From a virus: 25,210 bases of DNA. Below, in pieces: positions 15,601 through 22,787 of the stretch. Each line of letters begins with the position of its first letter. Positions within the stretch are counted from its first letter, which is position 1. The notes below the pieces were generated by a model that was given only the letters and a program-made list of their open reading frames with translations, was not told the DNA's origin and made no database searches. The stretch covers positions 1 through 25,210 of the IMG/VR virus record IMGVR_UViG_3300009176_000876. The stretch is one strand, 5' to 3'. Made by a program: the position numbers and the translations under genes.

Positions 15601-17223
15601 TAGTGGGGTTAGACGCTTCTCGGAGTCAAAGAGATTCCCGACGAGCCCGCCGAGGAAGGATCCTGCGCCGACCCCTACGGCAGCGCCTAGGGGTCCGCCG
15701 AGGAAGGCGCCTGCGATTCCGCCCACCAGCGCGCCGCCCGCCTTGAACCCCGCCTGCTTCATGTCGCCATCGGTGGCGGACGAGATGATGTTCGCGATGC
15801 CCGCTCCCGCGATGGCCAGCGGGATCCCCGTTTTCAAACCGGTGACGAGGGCAGACGCGCCTTTCCCGCCGGCGATCTGGAAAGAGCCGAGAAGACCCTG
15901 CCCCGATGCCAGGCCAGTACGAAAGATCGAGAATCCTTCGGCGAGAGCCTGCCCCAGCTTCATCGCCTTCAAGGCTCCGGCCGCCTTGACGAGACCGCCG
16001 ATGCCGGTCGTCAAGGCGCCCGCCACTCGGATCACTGGCCCCAGCGCCACGGCGAACAGTCCGACCTCGACGATGCCCTTTTGGACTCCCCCCGGCAAGC
16101 CGAGGAAGGTCTTCACCATCCCTGCCACCGATTGCCCAACCTGACGCAGGAGGGGGATCAATTTGCCCCCCATCTCGATGCCCAGCGTCGCTGCTTCTGC
16201 TTTCAGCTTCTGCCACTGAAAGGCAAGAGATTTCGACTGCTCTTTGAAGACCTTCGCCGTGGATCCGGTGTCGTCGCCGAAGGCCCGAAGGTCGGTACCA
16301 GCCATGCGTGCGCTTTTGCCAGTCAGGCCAAAGACGGCCCGCATGGCTCGGACGTTGCCGAAGAGGTCGCCGATCGCTTCTTCCCCCCCACCCACTGCCT
16401 TGGTCACCGTTTCCAAGGCACCCTGAAAGCCCTTCTGATCAACGAGTTGTTTAGACGTCTCGTAGCCCAGTTCGCGGAGAACCGCATGCATGGCTTTTGA
16501 GGGCTTGATGAACGCCGTGACGGCCTGGTTGATGTTGGTCACGGCCGTTTCGCCGGACTGCCCCTCCTTGGTCAGGGTGGAGATCGCCGCACCGACTTCC
16601 TTGATGTTGATCCCCATCGTCGAAGCCGCCGGCAGGACGTAGCCGATCGACCCTGCGAGTTCGTCGAAAGAGACGACGCCGCGATTGACCGTTTCGAAAA
16701 GGTCGTCGGAGACCTGGCGGGCAGCTTTCGCGGGCCGGTGGTAGGCGTTCAGCGCCGCCGCCACGGCTTTCGTCGAAACCTCCGTGGTCGTCAACCCGGC
16801 AGTCGCCGCTTTCGCCGAGGATTTGAGTACGACCAGCGATTCTTTGGCATCGAAGCCGGACGACACAAGGTCGTAGAGGCCATCGGCAAGGGTTTTGGGT
16901 GCCTGCGCCGTCGGGCCCGCCAGGTGCTCGACGGATTTGCTCAGCCGTTTAAAGGCGGGTTCGGGGAGCTGCGCGATGGAGTTGACGTTGCGCATCGACT
17001 TTTCGAAGTCGATCGCCGTCTTGACCGCGACGGCGCCGATCGCCGCGACCGGTAGGGAGACATTCCGGCTCAGGGTCCGGCCGGCACTCGACATCCGAGC
17101 GCCGGCCTGCTGGATCCCCATGCCGGCGGCCTCAAGCTCATTGCGGGCTTTCTTGCCTGCCGTCCCCGCTCGTGCGAAGGCACGCTCGAGAGCGACGCTG
17201 TCACCGGTTAGGCGGACCTCCAA
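12664..17223 (-). CDS. Tape measure protein with embedded NlpC/P60-like peptidase
   Basis: The product is 1519 residues from TTG 17223. An in-frame ATC at 17238, eight bases after AGGAGG, would give MATRTLEVRLTGDSV and is the better-placed start. Residues about 70-370 match the TP901-type tape-measure core (IDFEKSMRNVNSIA, LVSSGFDAKES, GINIKEVGAAISTLTKEGQS). Residues 465-530 are hydrophobic, Gly/Ala-rich and may insert in the host membrane. DSVPAMLEKGEYVLNRNAV (824-842) is a common tape-measure motif. Residues about 885-1020 look like a cysteine peptidase: Cys939 in WDCSGG and His981 in SEHVYAVVDG. Residues 1230-1490 are coiled coil. It sets tail length and probably cuts the wall during DNA entry. 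At about 3 bases per residue and 1.5 Å per residue, the tail would be near 230 nm. Confidence 0.9.
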   Translation of the reverse strand: MEVRLTGDSVALERAFARAGTAGKKARNELEAAGMGIQQAGARMSSAGRTLSRNVSLPVAAIGAVAVKTAIDFEKSMRNVNSIAQLPEPAFKRLSKSVEHLAGPTAQAPKTLADGLYDLVSSGFDAKESLVVLKSSAKAATAGLTTTEVSTKAVAAALNAYHRPAKAARQVSDDLFETVNRGVVSFDELAGSIGYVLPAASTMGINIKEVGAAISTLTKEGQSGETAVTNINQAVTAFIKPSKAMHAVLRELGYETSKQLVDQKGFQGALETVTKAVGGGEEAIGDLFGNVRAMRAVFGLTGKSARMAGTDLRAFGDDTGSTAKVFKEQSKSLAFQWQKLKAEAATLGIEMGGKLIPLLRQVGQSVAGMVKTFLGLPGGVQKGIVEVGLFAVALGPVIRVAGALTTGIGGLVKAAGALKAMKLGQALAEGFSIFRTGLASGQGLLGSFQIAGGKGASALVTGLKTGIPLAIAGAGIANIISSATDGDMKQAGFKAGGALVGGIAGAFLGGPLGAAVGVGAGSFLGGLVGNLFDSEKRLTPLQKSLRDMAAHAADAFKRQADAARGLGNAQDALSQANHRHQRSTQAVKRAHEELNSAIRKFGPASQQANEAELRLARAQHKDAETAKEAKDAHKLAGNELRLYQHRTVEAVASEKQRIPGLQRMVTHLQKQYGQEKNNYQLLERLVGKERELSGSKKHLNDLIEEAATKSGPKFARSLERMSDTQAAFGKHFRGLVNQMPSLGHATQTATQRAEQAFGHFTDVFHTQSGRAKGDVASFDHVTSRSMADVITRLNNTLSSLGVKEVAFAKKQRGGTIDLGAPSGDSVPAMLEKGEYVLNRNAVRAIGTSTLDSLNFSMAPRFQKGGPLGAEPQLGGTEPLHGAGQHAIHQVFKAATRYYNQHNGKARVIANGSRMDALHQPYLWGGGHGATASTSGPWDCSGGISELFDGAGWNFPPMVSGGFTNWGLPGKGDVSVLANSEHVYAVVDGKGAIGTSSENPGGGFGWINGYTFRPGFTIRHADFSEQAMARANTGRRGRGQKQKRGFQSGGLVVSGKASYEGGTGNATADGSHTDEDPGFAIRDDSTLGDWFWATVGGASGLLQHIDWGPASWTGRSIDFTEAGLRKIGAPLGITDTPAKVEWMGHTVADAVKSLGSKRGKGTAGQSVKDRREERRQAIKAAKIESGKAIWAPPLKPTALPPAARGLAPTVKKLLRAPGIGYGGKVGVSELALSQAEDTTTKADDEAVLNYQEMLFVARQKELKRKLTQVEEKLKVVRSPAEQKRLLGKATHLREELGSVQGSLSGVRSTRKGLNEESENPEAAAADLEMARAEATPGKEDDLKALQHLEDLAKKELERAEKSGDPKEIAEATRNLTAAAQALRDATPTAEDWANRELALAELTAGKADDLAALHQLLAIAEQELQEALATPDPRDDIEAAHKVKGLRDSLEGVEQSQSELQTTLQELNKTLKEQQEVERSSQSITAREALRALAEVVEGKLGPSVYRAGLATGIGKVGTA

Positions 17224-17235
17224 AGTGCGCGTTGC

Positions 17236-17252
17236 GATGGATCAGCCCTCCT
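17236..17252 (-). promoter_or_regulatory. Ribosome site with in-frame ATC for the tape measure gene
   Basis: AGGAGG (17247-17252, minus) is followed after eight bases by ATC (17236-17238), in frame with the tape measure. The annotated TTG at 17223 lies 23 bases from the site, too far for normal initiation. No ATG, GTG or TTG lies at proper spacing in this frame. Confidence 0.5.
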
Positions 17253-17415
17253 CCCGGCGTTCCGCCAACTCCTTCGAGATGCCCTCCAGCAGCAGGTCGA
17301 CCTCCCAGCTGGGCAACTCCTCGATCACTTCATGGGCCGAGACGCGGCAGTAGCGCCTCAGCAGGTAGAGCGCCTGTTTCTCGTTGGCGCTTAGATAGGG
17401 CGGGGTCCAGAACCC
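17242..17415 (-). CDS. Tail assembly chaperone -1 frameshift extension (T part)
   Basis: An open minus-strand frame overlaps the end of the 115-residue chaperone gene and ends at TGA 17242-17244, just before the tape measure. It has no start codon with a ribosome site. From the shift region it reads FWTPPYLSANEKQALYLL, then a segment ending ELPSWEVDLLLEGI and a charged tail (56 residues). Siphoviruses make G and G-T proteins by -1 slippage before the tape measure, and this fits. The likely slip is at GGGGTTC (17410-17416). The heptamer is imperfect, so exact position is uncertain. Confidence 0.7.
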   Translation of the reverse strand, partial: GFWTPPYLSANEKQALYLLRRYCRVSAHEVIEELPSWEVDLLLEGISKELAERREEG

Positions 17416-17738
17416 CGCGACATGATCTGCTCGGCTAGGGCGAGCACATGCCCATAGCCGATGTTGTCGGCGTCGAGCTCCCGCTTGACGACGGTTTTGA
17501 CCTTGGTCTTTTTGCCGGCCTCGTCGGGAATCGGTTCGGTCAGCGTTTCCATGAACTCGAGGAATTGCGGCAGGGCGTCTTCGACGGTCTCCTCAGAGTT
17601 TTCTAGCCGCTCCCACTCCTCACTTGCCTGCTTTTCAAGTGAGCGAGTCATATCTTTGAGGCGGAACTTCGCTCCCCAGAGGTCGATATGCACCTCGTCG
17701 AACAGCTCGGCAGCCTTGATCGTGCGCGCTCGCGCCAT
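17391..17738 (-). CDS. Tail assembly chaperone (G-type)
   Basis: The product is 115 residues from ATG 17738, with GGAAGGAA before it. It is acidic and helical, with KAAELFDEVHIDLWGAKF near the start and ENSEETVEDALPQFLEFMET in the middle, typical in size and style for siphovirus G-type chaperones. The zero frame ends in a short SRGSGPRPI tail right where the -1 frame opens, as expected for a protein made mostly without shifting. Chaperones of this kind coat the tape measure while the tail tube grows. It is separated from the upstream tail gene by a strong stem-loop. Confidence 0.75.
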   Translation of the reverse strand: MARARTIKAAELFDEVHIDLWGAKFRLKDMTRSLEKQASEEWERLENSEETVEDALPQFLEFMETLTEPIPDEAGKKTKVKTVVKRELDADNIGYGHVLALAEQIMSRGSGPRPI

Positions 17739-17771
17739 GTCATTCCTTCCCTGCGATGGGAGTGCGATGGT

Positions 17772-17809
17772 GTGCGGCGCCGCGGCCCATCGCCAACCGG
17801 GCGCCGCAC
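17772..17809 (-). terminator. Strong 10-bp stem-loop between gp10-like gene and tail chaperone
   Basis: GTGCGGCGCC (17772-17781) and GGCGCCGCAC (17800-17809) are perfect complements around an 18-base loop, six bases past the upstream stop codon. There is no T run, so partial termination or mRNA protection is more likely than full termination. Confidence 0.5.
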
Positions 17810-17815
17810 GTCTAT

Positions 17816-18238
17816 TCAGCGAAACTGGTACCGAGAGACGATGGCCTCGAGGAGGACACCTAGACGCTCCTCAGTGCCCTCGCTTGCCGCGATGACCTCT
17901 TTGGAGATGAACTCGGTCCGGGGGATGTCGATCGGCACGCCACGCGGTTCGATTCGACCACCCCAATGCCACACTGCCGCATCCGGCTCGGTGGAGTAGA
18001 GGGAGATCTTGCCTCCCCGAACCCCCGTCTTCACCGACTTGCGCTTGCGCCCGATCTCTCCCTTGGAGTCAACCGGCCCATAGGGGCGGTCGGTCGAACT
18101 TCTAACTCGATCGCGCGCATCGTTGCCGATGTCCCGCAACTCTTTAACGAGCGAAGCCCCTAGCCGTTTGTCGATCTTGCGGAAGTCTCGGAGCAGATCT
18201 CCGATCCCGCCCGTATCGATGGCTGAGGACTTCGCCAT
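17816..18238 (-). CDS. HK97 gp10-like / neck or tail-completion protein
   Basis: The product is 140 residues from ATG 18238, seven bases after the major tail protein stop. The N-terminal helix (GDLLRDFRKIDKRLGASLVK) and the basic middle (EIGRKRKSVKTGVRGGKISL) followed by AVWHWGGRIEPRG match the style of HK97 gp10-like proteins, which join head and tail or complete the tail. Members often carry the 'HWGG' type segment seen here. Its place after, rather than before, the major tail protein is less usual. A function specific to the tail cannot be excluded. Confidence 0.65.
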   Translation of the reverse strand: MAKSSAIDTGGIGDLLRDFRKIDKRLGASLVKELRDIGNDARDRVRSSTDRPYGPVDSKGEIGRKRKSVKTGVRGGKISLYSTEPDAAVWHWGGRIEPRGVPIDIPRTEFISKEVIAASEGTEERLGVLLEAIVSRYQFR

Positions 18239-18245
18239 CGGTCAG

Positions 18246-19232
18246 TTAGAGCGTGGCGTCGACGCTCATGTATTCGATCGAGATGGGGGCTTCCGTCCCG
18301 TTGTCGAACACTTCAAACGACCAATCCGGGATCAGGATGTCCGGCCCGCCGACCTGGGGGGTGTCCCCCGTGAAGTGGACGGCCGGCATTTCGATCTTGA
18401 ACGTCTCTTTGAACGATTCCGCGATCGTGGCTCCCGTGAAGCCCAGGACCACTTTCACCGAGTCGCAGTTGGTGAAGTGGTTGTACTGGGTCAGCCCGCT
18501 GAACTCCATCGACATCGAGCCGGTCGGCCGGATGTAGTCGTTGGGGAGCGGCTCCGCGGCGAGGGCGCCACTGCCGAGACCGAAGCGATCGACTTTCTGC
18601 GGCAGCGGGATCGTCAGATTGGCGGAGGGCACGATGGCCAACGTGTCAGCACCAACTTTGATTTCCCCGCTGACGAAGTCGAACGAGGTGATCCCGGTCG
18701 GGTAGCTAGCCACTGCTAGCGCTTCGGCCGTCACTACATCGCGCGCGTTGAGGCTGAGCGTGGCCATCAGCTCGGCCCCCGTGTCGCAGGAGAAGACCGC
18801 CTGCGTGATCTTGGTGCCGATGTAGCTGAAGGGCTGAACCGTGCCGGTGACATCGGGCTTGCCGACTTGACAGGTCAGCGACTTGCCGAGCGGCGCGGAG
18901 GTACCGATCGCATGGACCTGTTTGTAGGCGGCCGTCGAACCCTGTTTGGCTGGCGTGACGACGTTTCCGTGAAGCAGATTCAGCCAGCGCCCGAAGCCCT
19001 TGTTGGGGACCTTCATCACGACATCGCCCGTGCCAGAGCGCGTGGTCGGCTTGTGCCGCAGGACCGGTGCCGCCATGCGCCCGGCCTTCAACCCGGTCGA
19101 CGTCAGGTACTGCTGCTGGCGCGTCAGGGTCTCCGAGTCGAACTCGAAGAACATGTCCGGAACTTTGTAGGTCCCGAAGGCTTCCTCGGTCTTGATACCG
19201 AGCTGGGCTGCGAGCCCGCTGGGGATAGCCAT
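18246..19232 (-). CDS. Major tail tube protein
   Basis: The product is 328 residues from ATG 19232, with AGGAGGAG upstream. It begins MAIPSGLAAQLGIKTEEAFG, the common opening of phage tail tube proteins ('xxGIK.E..fGT'). The rest alternates beta strands with LTRQQQYLTSTGLK and later NDYIRPTGSMSMEFSG. It ends EAPISIEYMSVDATL. Position between the tail terminator region and the chaperone/tape-measure genes supports the call. The protein forms stacked rings of the long non-contractile tail. At 328 residues it is on the long side, which may allow an extra surface domain. Confidence 0.75.
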   Translation of the reverse strand: MAIPSGLAAQLGIKTEEAFGTYKVPDMFFEFDSETLTRQQQYLTSTGLKAGRMAAPVLRHKPTTRSGTGDVVMKVPNKGFGRWLNLLHGNVVTPAKQGSTAAYKQVHAIGTSAPLGKSLTCQVGKPDVTGTVQPFSYIGTKITQAVFSCDTGAELMATLSLNARDVVTAEALAVASYPTGITSFDFVSGEIKVGADTLAIVPSANLTIPLPQKVDRFGLGSGALAAEPLPNDYIRPTGSMSMEFSGLTQYNHFTNCDSVKVVLGFTGATIAESFKETFKIEMPAVHFTGDTPQVGGPDILIPDWSFEVFDNGTEAPISIEYMSVDATL

Positions 19233-19234
19233 GC

Positions 19235-19414
19235 TTACTTCTCCTCCTTGGTCTTGCCGCCGCCCGGCGCCTTCCAGATATCCACCTGCTCGAGCAGGCC
19301 CTTGGCGATCTCAGCCGGGAACTCAGCCGGCTTACCTCGCTCTGCAACAACGACCTGCCCATCAGGCAGGGGGACTTCAACCTCCGGCTGGGGACCGTCA
19401 TACGTGACCTTCAT
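19235..19414 (-). CDS. Small head-tail region protein (59 residues)
   Basis: A complete short gene: ATG 19414 preceded by GGAGG at five bases, stop TAA at 19235. The product starts MKVTYDGPQPEVEVPLPDGQ and ends WKAPGGGKTKEEK. The opening resembles small actinophage proteins of the type 'MKV.Y.GP...VEVPLP.G' found near tail terminator and major tail genes. It ends two bases before the major tail protein start, so the two are probably translated together. Function is unknown; a beta-rich adaptor piece is possible. Confidence 0.7.
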   Translation of the reverse strand: MKVTYDGPQPEVEVPLPDGQVVVAERGKPAEFPAEIAKGLLEQVDIWKAPGGGKTKEEK

Positions 19415-19431
19415 GTCGCCTCCTACTGGCT

Positions 19432-19860
19432 TTAGATGCGTGCTTTGGCGGAGAGGGTCATCACGACCTCACAGCCCCGTTTACGGTCGAAGAGAAAGGG
19501 GGTCGGCTTGACCTTCGAGACCCAGTGGAATCGGACGGTTTTGTTCAGCGTCGTCTGCTGGGCCAGCGCTTTCTCTGCAGCATTGGCGATCTCGAACGCT
19601 CGGTCTTCAGACGGACGCAGCTCGTCGGTCCCCCGCATCGCAACTACACGGAGGGTGATTTCGATGTCCTCGTCGAGCTTGGGCGGTTGACTTCCGATTC
19701 CGGCGAAATCCCGGTTGGACTCCGCTTTCCAGATCCAGATGTACTCGGTAGAACGCTCGGGCTCCCGATCGTCGCTGACCTCGATGCCACTCAAGGCTTC
19801 AGCCCCCTTGAGGATCTCGGTAACGGCATCCCTCACGTCGAGAATCGCCGACGCCGCCAC
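19432..19860 (-). CDS. Tail terminator-like protein
   Basis: The product is 142 residues from GTG 19860, directly next to the TAG of the connector gene. It opens with a helix (ILDVRDAVTEILKGAEAL), then strands EYIWIWKAES and DIEITLRVVAM, a helix FEIANAAEKALAQQT and a last strand CEVVMTLSAKARI. This alpha-beta order, length and location between connector and major tail protein fit tail terminator or tail completion proteins, which cap the tube and join it to the head. Assignment rests on context and predicted fold. Confidence 0.6.
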   Translation of the reverse strand: MAASAILDVRDAVTEILKGAEALSGIEVSDDREPERSTEYIWIWKAESNRDFAGIGSQPPKLDEDIEITLRVVAMRGTDELRPSEDRAFEIANAAEKALAQQTTLNKTVRFHWVSKVKPTPFLFDRKRGCEVVMTLSAKARI

Positions 19861-20745
19861 CTACGCCACCGTCACGTAAGCGTTGTCTTCGACAAAGGCA
19901 TTGACGCTCGGCAGTGGGAACCGCGCCCCGCGCACCCCGGGAAGCACGATCGAGTAGGTGCCGATGTCGGTGGTGACTGACGTAGCCCTCTCCTCGACAT
20001 CTGACGGCGCCGGCGTCAGACGAAAGGCGGCTAGATCGCGGACGGGAGATGCGGCCTGCGGGAAGCTGCCATAGCCATGGACGTAAGCCACCACTATGTT
20101 GCCCGAGCCCACGGGCCAGTTAGCCGAGCCCGAGACGATGCCCTGAGCGGTGACCCTTAGCCCGTCGAGATCCATCTCTTCACCAGCCACCGTGACGCTC
20201 AGCAGCTTCACGGCCTGGGGGTGGGAGAGCAGGAGATCGGTGGTTCCGGGCCCGTCCAGCGCCTCACGTGAATAGCGGTTACGGAAGGCGACCCCACAAG
20301 CGCCTTCTATGTCCCGCAACGCGATCTCCCGCTCCATCGCCACTTCCGGTTCGGGCGCCACGGTATCGGTGCCGAGCTTCTTGGAGATCGACCGCAGCGA
20401 CGTCACAAAGCCTCCGACTACCTCCGTGTAGGTCGTGACGCTCGTGGCGCCGTCACTCCATACCGCAGTGAGAAGGTCGACCTCCGGGACTTCGTCGCCT
20501 TTGATGTCGACGACGAAATGGGCGATGTCGTCTTCGGTGGCGGCAACTTCGGCCGCTTCGACTTCTTCCAGGACCTTCGCCTCATCCGAATCGCGGGTAA
20601 CCGTCACCTTCGGGATGCCCGAGAAGGTCGCGGGGTCCTCCCCGTAAGCCGGGAAGCGGATGCTCGAGGTGACGCCGCGCTGGATCTCGCTGAGCCCGCC
20701 GGCAGACCCCTGCGCACTGATGTCGGTGAACGTTTCGACCGGCAT
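19861..20745 (-). CDS. Head-tail connector with N-terminal Ig-like region
   Basis: The product is 294 residues from ATG 20745, one base after the upstream stop. Residues about 40-115 form a beta-rich Ig-like part (KVTVTRDSDEAKVLEEVEAA, AVWSDGATSVTTYTEV). Residues about 140-270 resemble gp6/head-completion connectors: IEGACGVAFRNRYSREALDG, then LLSHPQAVKLLSVTV and GNIVVAYVHGYGSFP. Such connectors bind the portal and receive the tail. The added N-terminal part makes this longer than typical family members (about 100-170 residues). Position before the tail terminator supports the call. Confidence 0.65.
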   Translation of the reverse strand: MPVETFTDISAQGSAGGLSEIQRGVTSSIRFPAYGEDPATFSGIPKVTVTRDSDEAKVLEEVEAAEVAATEDDIAHFVVDIKGDEVPEVDLLTAVWSDGATSVTTYTEVVGGFVTSLRSISKKLGTDTVAPEPEVAMEREIALRDIEGACGVAFRNRYSREALDGPGTTDLLLSHPQAVKLLSVTVAGEEMDLDGLRVTAQGIVSGSANWPVGSGNIVVAYVHGYGSFPQAASPVRDLAAFRLTPAPSDVEERATSVTTDIGTYSIVLPGVRGARFPLPSVNAFVEDNAYVTVA

Positions 20746-20746
20746 C

Positions 20747-21100
20747 TCAGGGACCCTCGTTGTTGTCGACGATCTCGAAGCTTGGCTTCGGGTTCTTGTT
20801 GGGGAAGAATTGGATTCTGGGAGGCGTCGAGCTTTCGTCCCAGGTCACCTTGATTTCGACGTCGTATTTGTCGCCGACGTTGTCGAGGTCTCCTTCGTTC
20901 CAGACGTAGCGGGCGTTGAATTCGTCTTCGTCGGGCGGCGAGATCGCTTCGACGTCACCGCGGATCAGATTGACGCCATCGAAGATCAACGCCTCGGCTT
21001 TATCGGCCGAGGCGATGTCGACGAGCTCACCCTTGTCGTCCTTGAGCTGGAATCGTTCAGGCGGCCAGGTTTCGCCCTTCGTGCGGGTGCTGTCAGCCAT
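20747..21100 (-). CDS. Small structural protein with BppU/Ig-like fold
   Basis: The product is 117 residues from ATG 21100, starting eight bases inside the end of the preceding gene. Sequence such as DVEAISPPDEDEFNARYVWN, then DVGDKYDVEIKV-type strands and RIQFFPN, resembles the small beta-sandwich used in BppU-type and other phage surface proteins, with the usual order 'W..GD.d..G.Y...v.v....G...tFPN'. It lies among head-connector genes. It may decorate the capsid or neck. No enzyme motif is seen, and the name is by resemblance only. Confidence 0.55.
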   Translation of the reverse strand: MADSTRTKGETWPPERFQLKDDKGELVDIASADKAEALIFDGVNLIRGDVEAISPPDEDEFNARYVWNEGDLDNVGDKYDVEIKVTWDESSTPPRIQFFPNKNPKPSFEIVDNNEGP

Positions 21101-22325
21101 CTAGGCCCAACTCCGTGGAAGGGGCGTCAGGGACGAGGCGGCTGCTTGGAGACTCCGGTGCAAGGTCACTGGTCGGTCCCTCCGTCGTCAGGGTGTTGGA
21201 GACGCCGCCCTCCAGCTCGAGGCCCGTGCTCGGCCCTTCAACCATCAGGGCGGAGGCCGAGACGCTCGCTACAAGGGAGGTCGGGGCGCCGGACAGGGTC
21301 AGCTTGGTCGGGAGATCGGAGAGGGGCGCTTCCCGGTCACCGATGACCACTTCGGGCACCGGCATGGCCGCGAGGATGACCGCGGATGGAGCGACCACCG
21401 TGAGATTTATGCCGGCTGCTGCTGCGCTCACGACAGCCACGGCGGCTGGGCTCTGCAGGCCGATGCTCGCGGCCGGGGGTGCTGCTCCCGCGGACGCGCT
21501 ACCCGCCGGCAGGGACACAGTGGCGCCCGGCGTCGGGGGGTCCGCCCCGGCGGTGGCGCCGGCAGAGGCCGCCGTCACCGTGACGCCCAGCGCCGGGCCA
21601 ACCCCAGACGCGCTGGCCCCACCCGCCGTGGTGGTAATCGAGGCAGAAGGCGTCGGCGCTGATGCTGCGGCGGCAATGGCGCCGGACGGAGCGCTGAGGT
21701 TGATGGTCGGCACGGCCGCCGAGGCCGAGAGGATCGCCACGGCGGTCGGAGCGGCGACCGTCACGTCTTCGGTCAGCGCCCCACCGTAGAAGTCGTCCCA
21801 AGCAATACCGGTGCCGCTCCCGGCGCAACCGATGAACCCTTCACCGCTGACCGTCGAGTTCGTTTTTTCGATGACGGTGGTTTTGACCCCGGCCGCCGTT
21901 TCGTGGACGCACTTGATCGTCGTGCCGTTGCATTCCAGCCAGAGCTTGTCGCCGACCGCGATCGTCTTCGTGCCGGTGCCCACCGTCGCTTCGACGCCCG
22001 CTTTGACGCTCCCCAGTTCCCAGGCGCCCGCCGTCGTGACGGCGAGGTAGTAGCAATTCAGGGTCGACAGGCCAGGATTCTGAATCCGAGCCGTCAGCTC
22101 GAAGGTGCGGCTGGTCGTGGTCGCTGCGACCGTGACGCGCACGACCTGATTCGCTGCGAATTTCGTCGCCCAGTAGGAGTTCGACCAGGCGTTTTCGGAG
22201 TTGGCGAACCGTTCGCTGGTGAGGGCGACCTGTTTGTCGCCGTTGAAGACGGGCCCTTTCCACGCGCCCCCGTTGTTGAGCGGGGTTTCGTTGGCGCGGT
22301 TCGCGTTGTCGAGAAGGGTCGCCAC
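21093..22325 (-). CDS. Repeat-rich virion decoration/fibre protein with lectin-like N-terminus
   Basis: The product is 410 residues from GTG 22325, with AGAGG five bases before. Residues 1-185 are beta-rich and resemble laminin-G/concanavalin-type domains (ATLLDNANRANETPLNNGG, then WELGSVKAGVEATVGTGTKT and GEGFIGCAGSGTGIAWDDFY). Residues about 190-330 repeat an Ala/Ser/Pro-rich unit of roughly 20 residues. Residues 345-410 repeat a shorter unit of the form 'PSTxLxxE' about four times. Codon third positions stay GC-rich, so this is a real protein. Location between capsid decoration and connector genes suggests a head fibre or appendage. Sugar binding is inferred from fold resemblance. Confidence 0.6.
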   Translation of the reverse strand: MATLLDNANRANETPLNNGGAWKGPVFNGDKQVALTSERFANSENAWSNSYWATKFAANQVVRVTVAATTTSRTFELTARIQNPGLSTLNCYYLAVTTAGAWELGSVKAGVEATVGTGTKTIAVGDKLWLECNGTTIKCVHETAAGVKTTVIEKTNSTVSGEGFIGCAGSGTGIAWDDFYGGALTEDVTVAAPTAVAILSASAAVPTINLSAPSGAIAAAASAPTPSASITTTAGGASASGVGPALGVTVTAASAGATAGADPPTPGATVSLPAGSASAGAAPPAASIGLQSPAAVAVVSAAAAGINLTVVAPSAVILAAMPVPEVVIGDREAPLSDLPTKLTLSGAPTSLVASVSASALMVEGPSTGLELEGGVSNTLTTEGPTSDLAPESPSSRLVPDAPSTELGLDG

Positions 22326-22337
22326 GCGAGCCTCTAA

Positions 22338-22787
22338 CTACGGTTCGACTTTGGCGTACAGCACCCCCGACGCGGCCCATTCGACCGTGAATTTCCCGCC
22401 GCCCGGAACCGTCATGCTTGCCCCGAAGTCCACGTACCCGGCCAGCGGCGACGTCGAAGAGATGCCGGTCGACTTATAGACGATCGCGTAGCGGGCGGTG
22501 ACGCTCGATCCGGTCACGGTCCAGACGGCATTCGCCGCTTTCAGCCGGGTTTCAAGTTCTTTCTGTTCGACTTCGCAGCTCGCAAGCGCGAGGCCACCGG
22601 CCGTGTAGCCGTTTTCGGTGCCCAGCTCGTTCGTGATGTCGCTGAAGAAGGCGTGCGTTTTCTGGTTCGGCGTATAGCTCGCCGTGCAGAGCGCCAGCTT
22701 CATCGTGTCCGTGTCGAAGTCAAACGGCGGGCTGCCGTTGAAGAAGCCTTTGAGGGGGGCGGCATACCACTTCGCGCTGACGGCCAT
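22338..22787 (-). CDS. Phage head-region structural protein (conserved type)
   Basis: The product is 149 residues from ATG 22787, directly after the TAG of the upstream gene. It contains the recognisable order FDTDTMKLALCTASYTPNQK, FFSDITNELG, YTAGG, RYAIVYKSTG, LAGYVDFG and FTVEWAASGVL. This pattern ('w.tDtiKv.L.t..YtpnqdtH.f..Di.nE....gYtaGG') recurs in many siphovirus head operons, where it is annotated as a structural protein. It probably decorates or stabilises the capsid. It sits between the small gene after the capsid gene and the fibre-like protein. Confidence 0.7.
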   Translation of the reverse strand: MAVSAKWYAAPLKGFFNGSPPFDFDTDTMKLALCTASYTPNQKTHAFFSDITNELGTENGYTAGGLALASCEVEQKELETRLKAANAVWTVTGSSVTARYAIVYKSTGISSTSPLAGYVDFGASMTVPGGGKFTVEWAASGVLYAKVEP

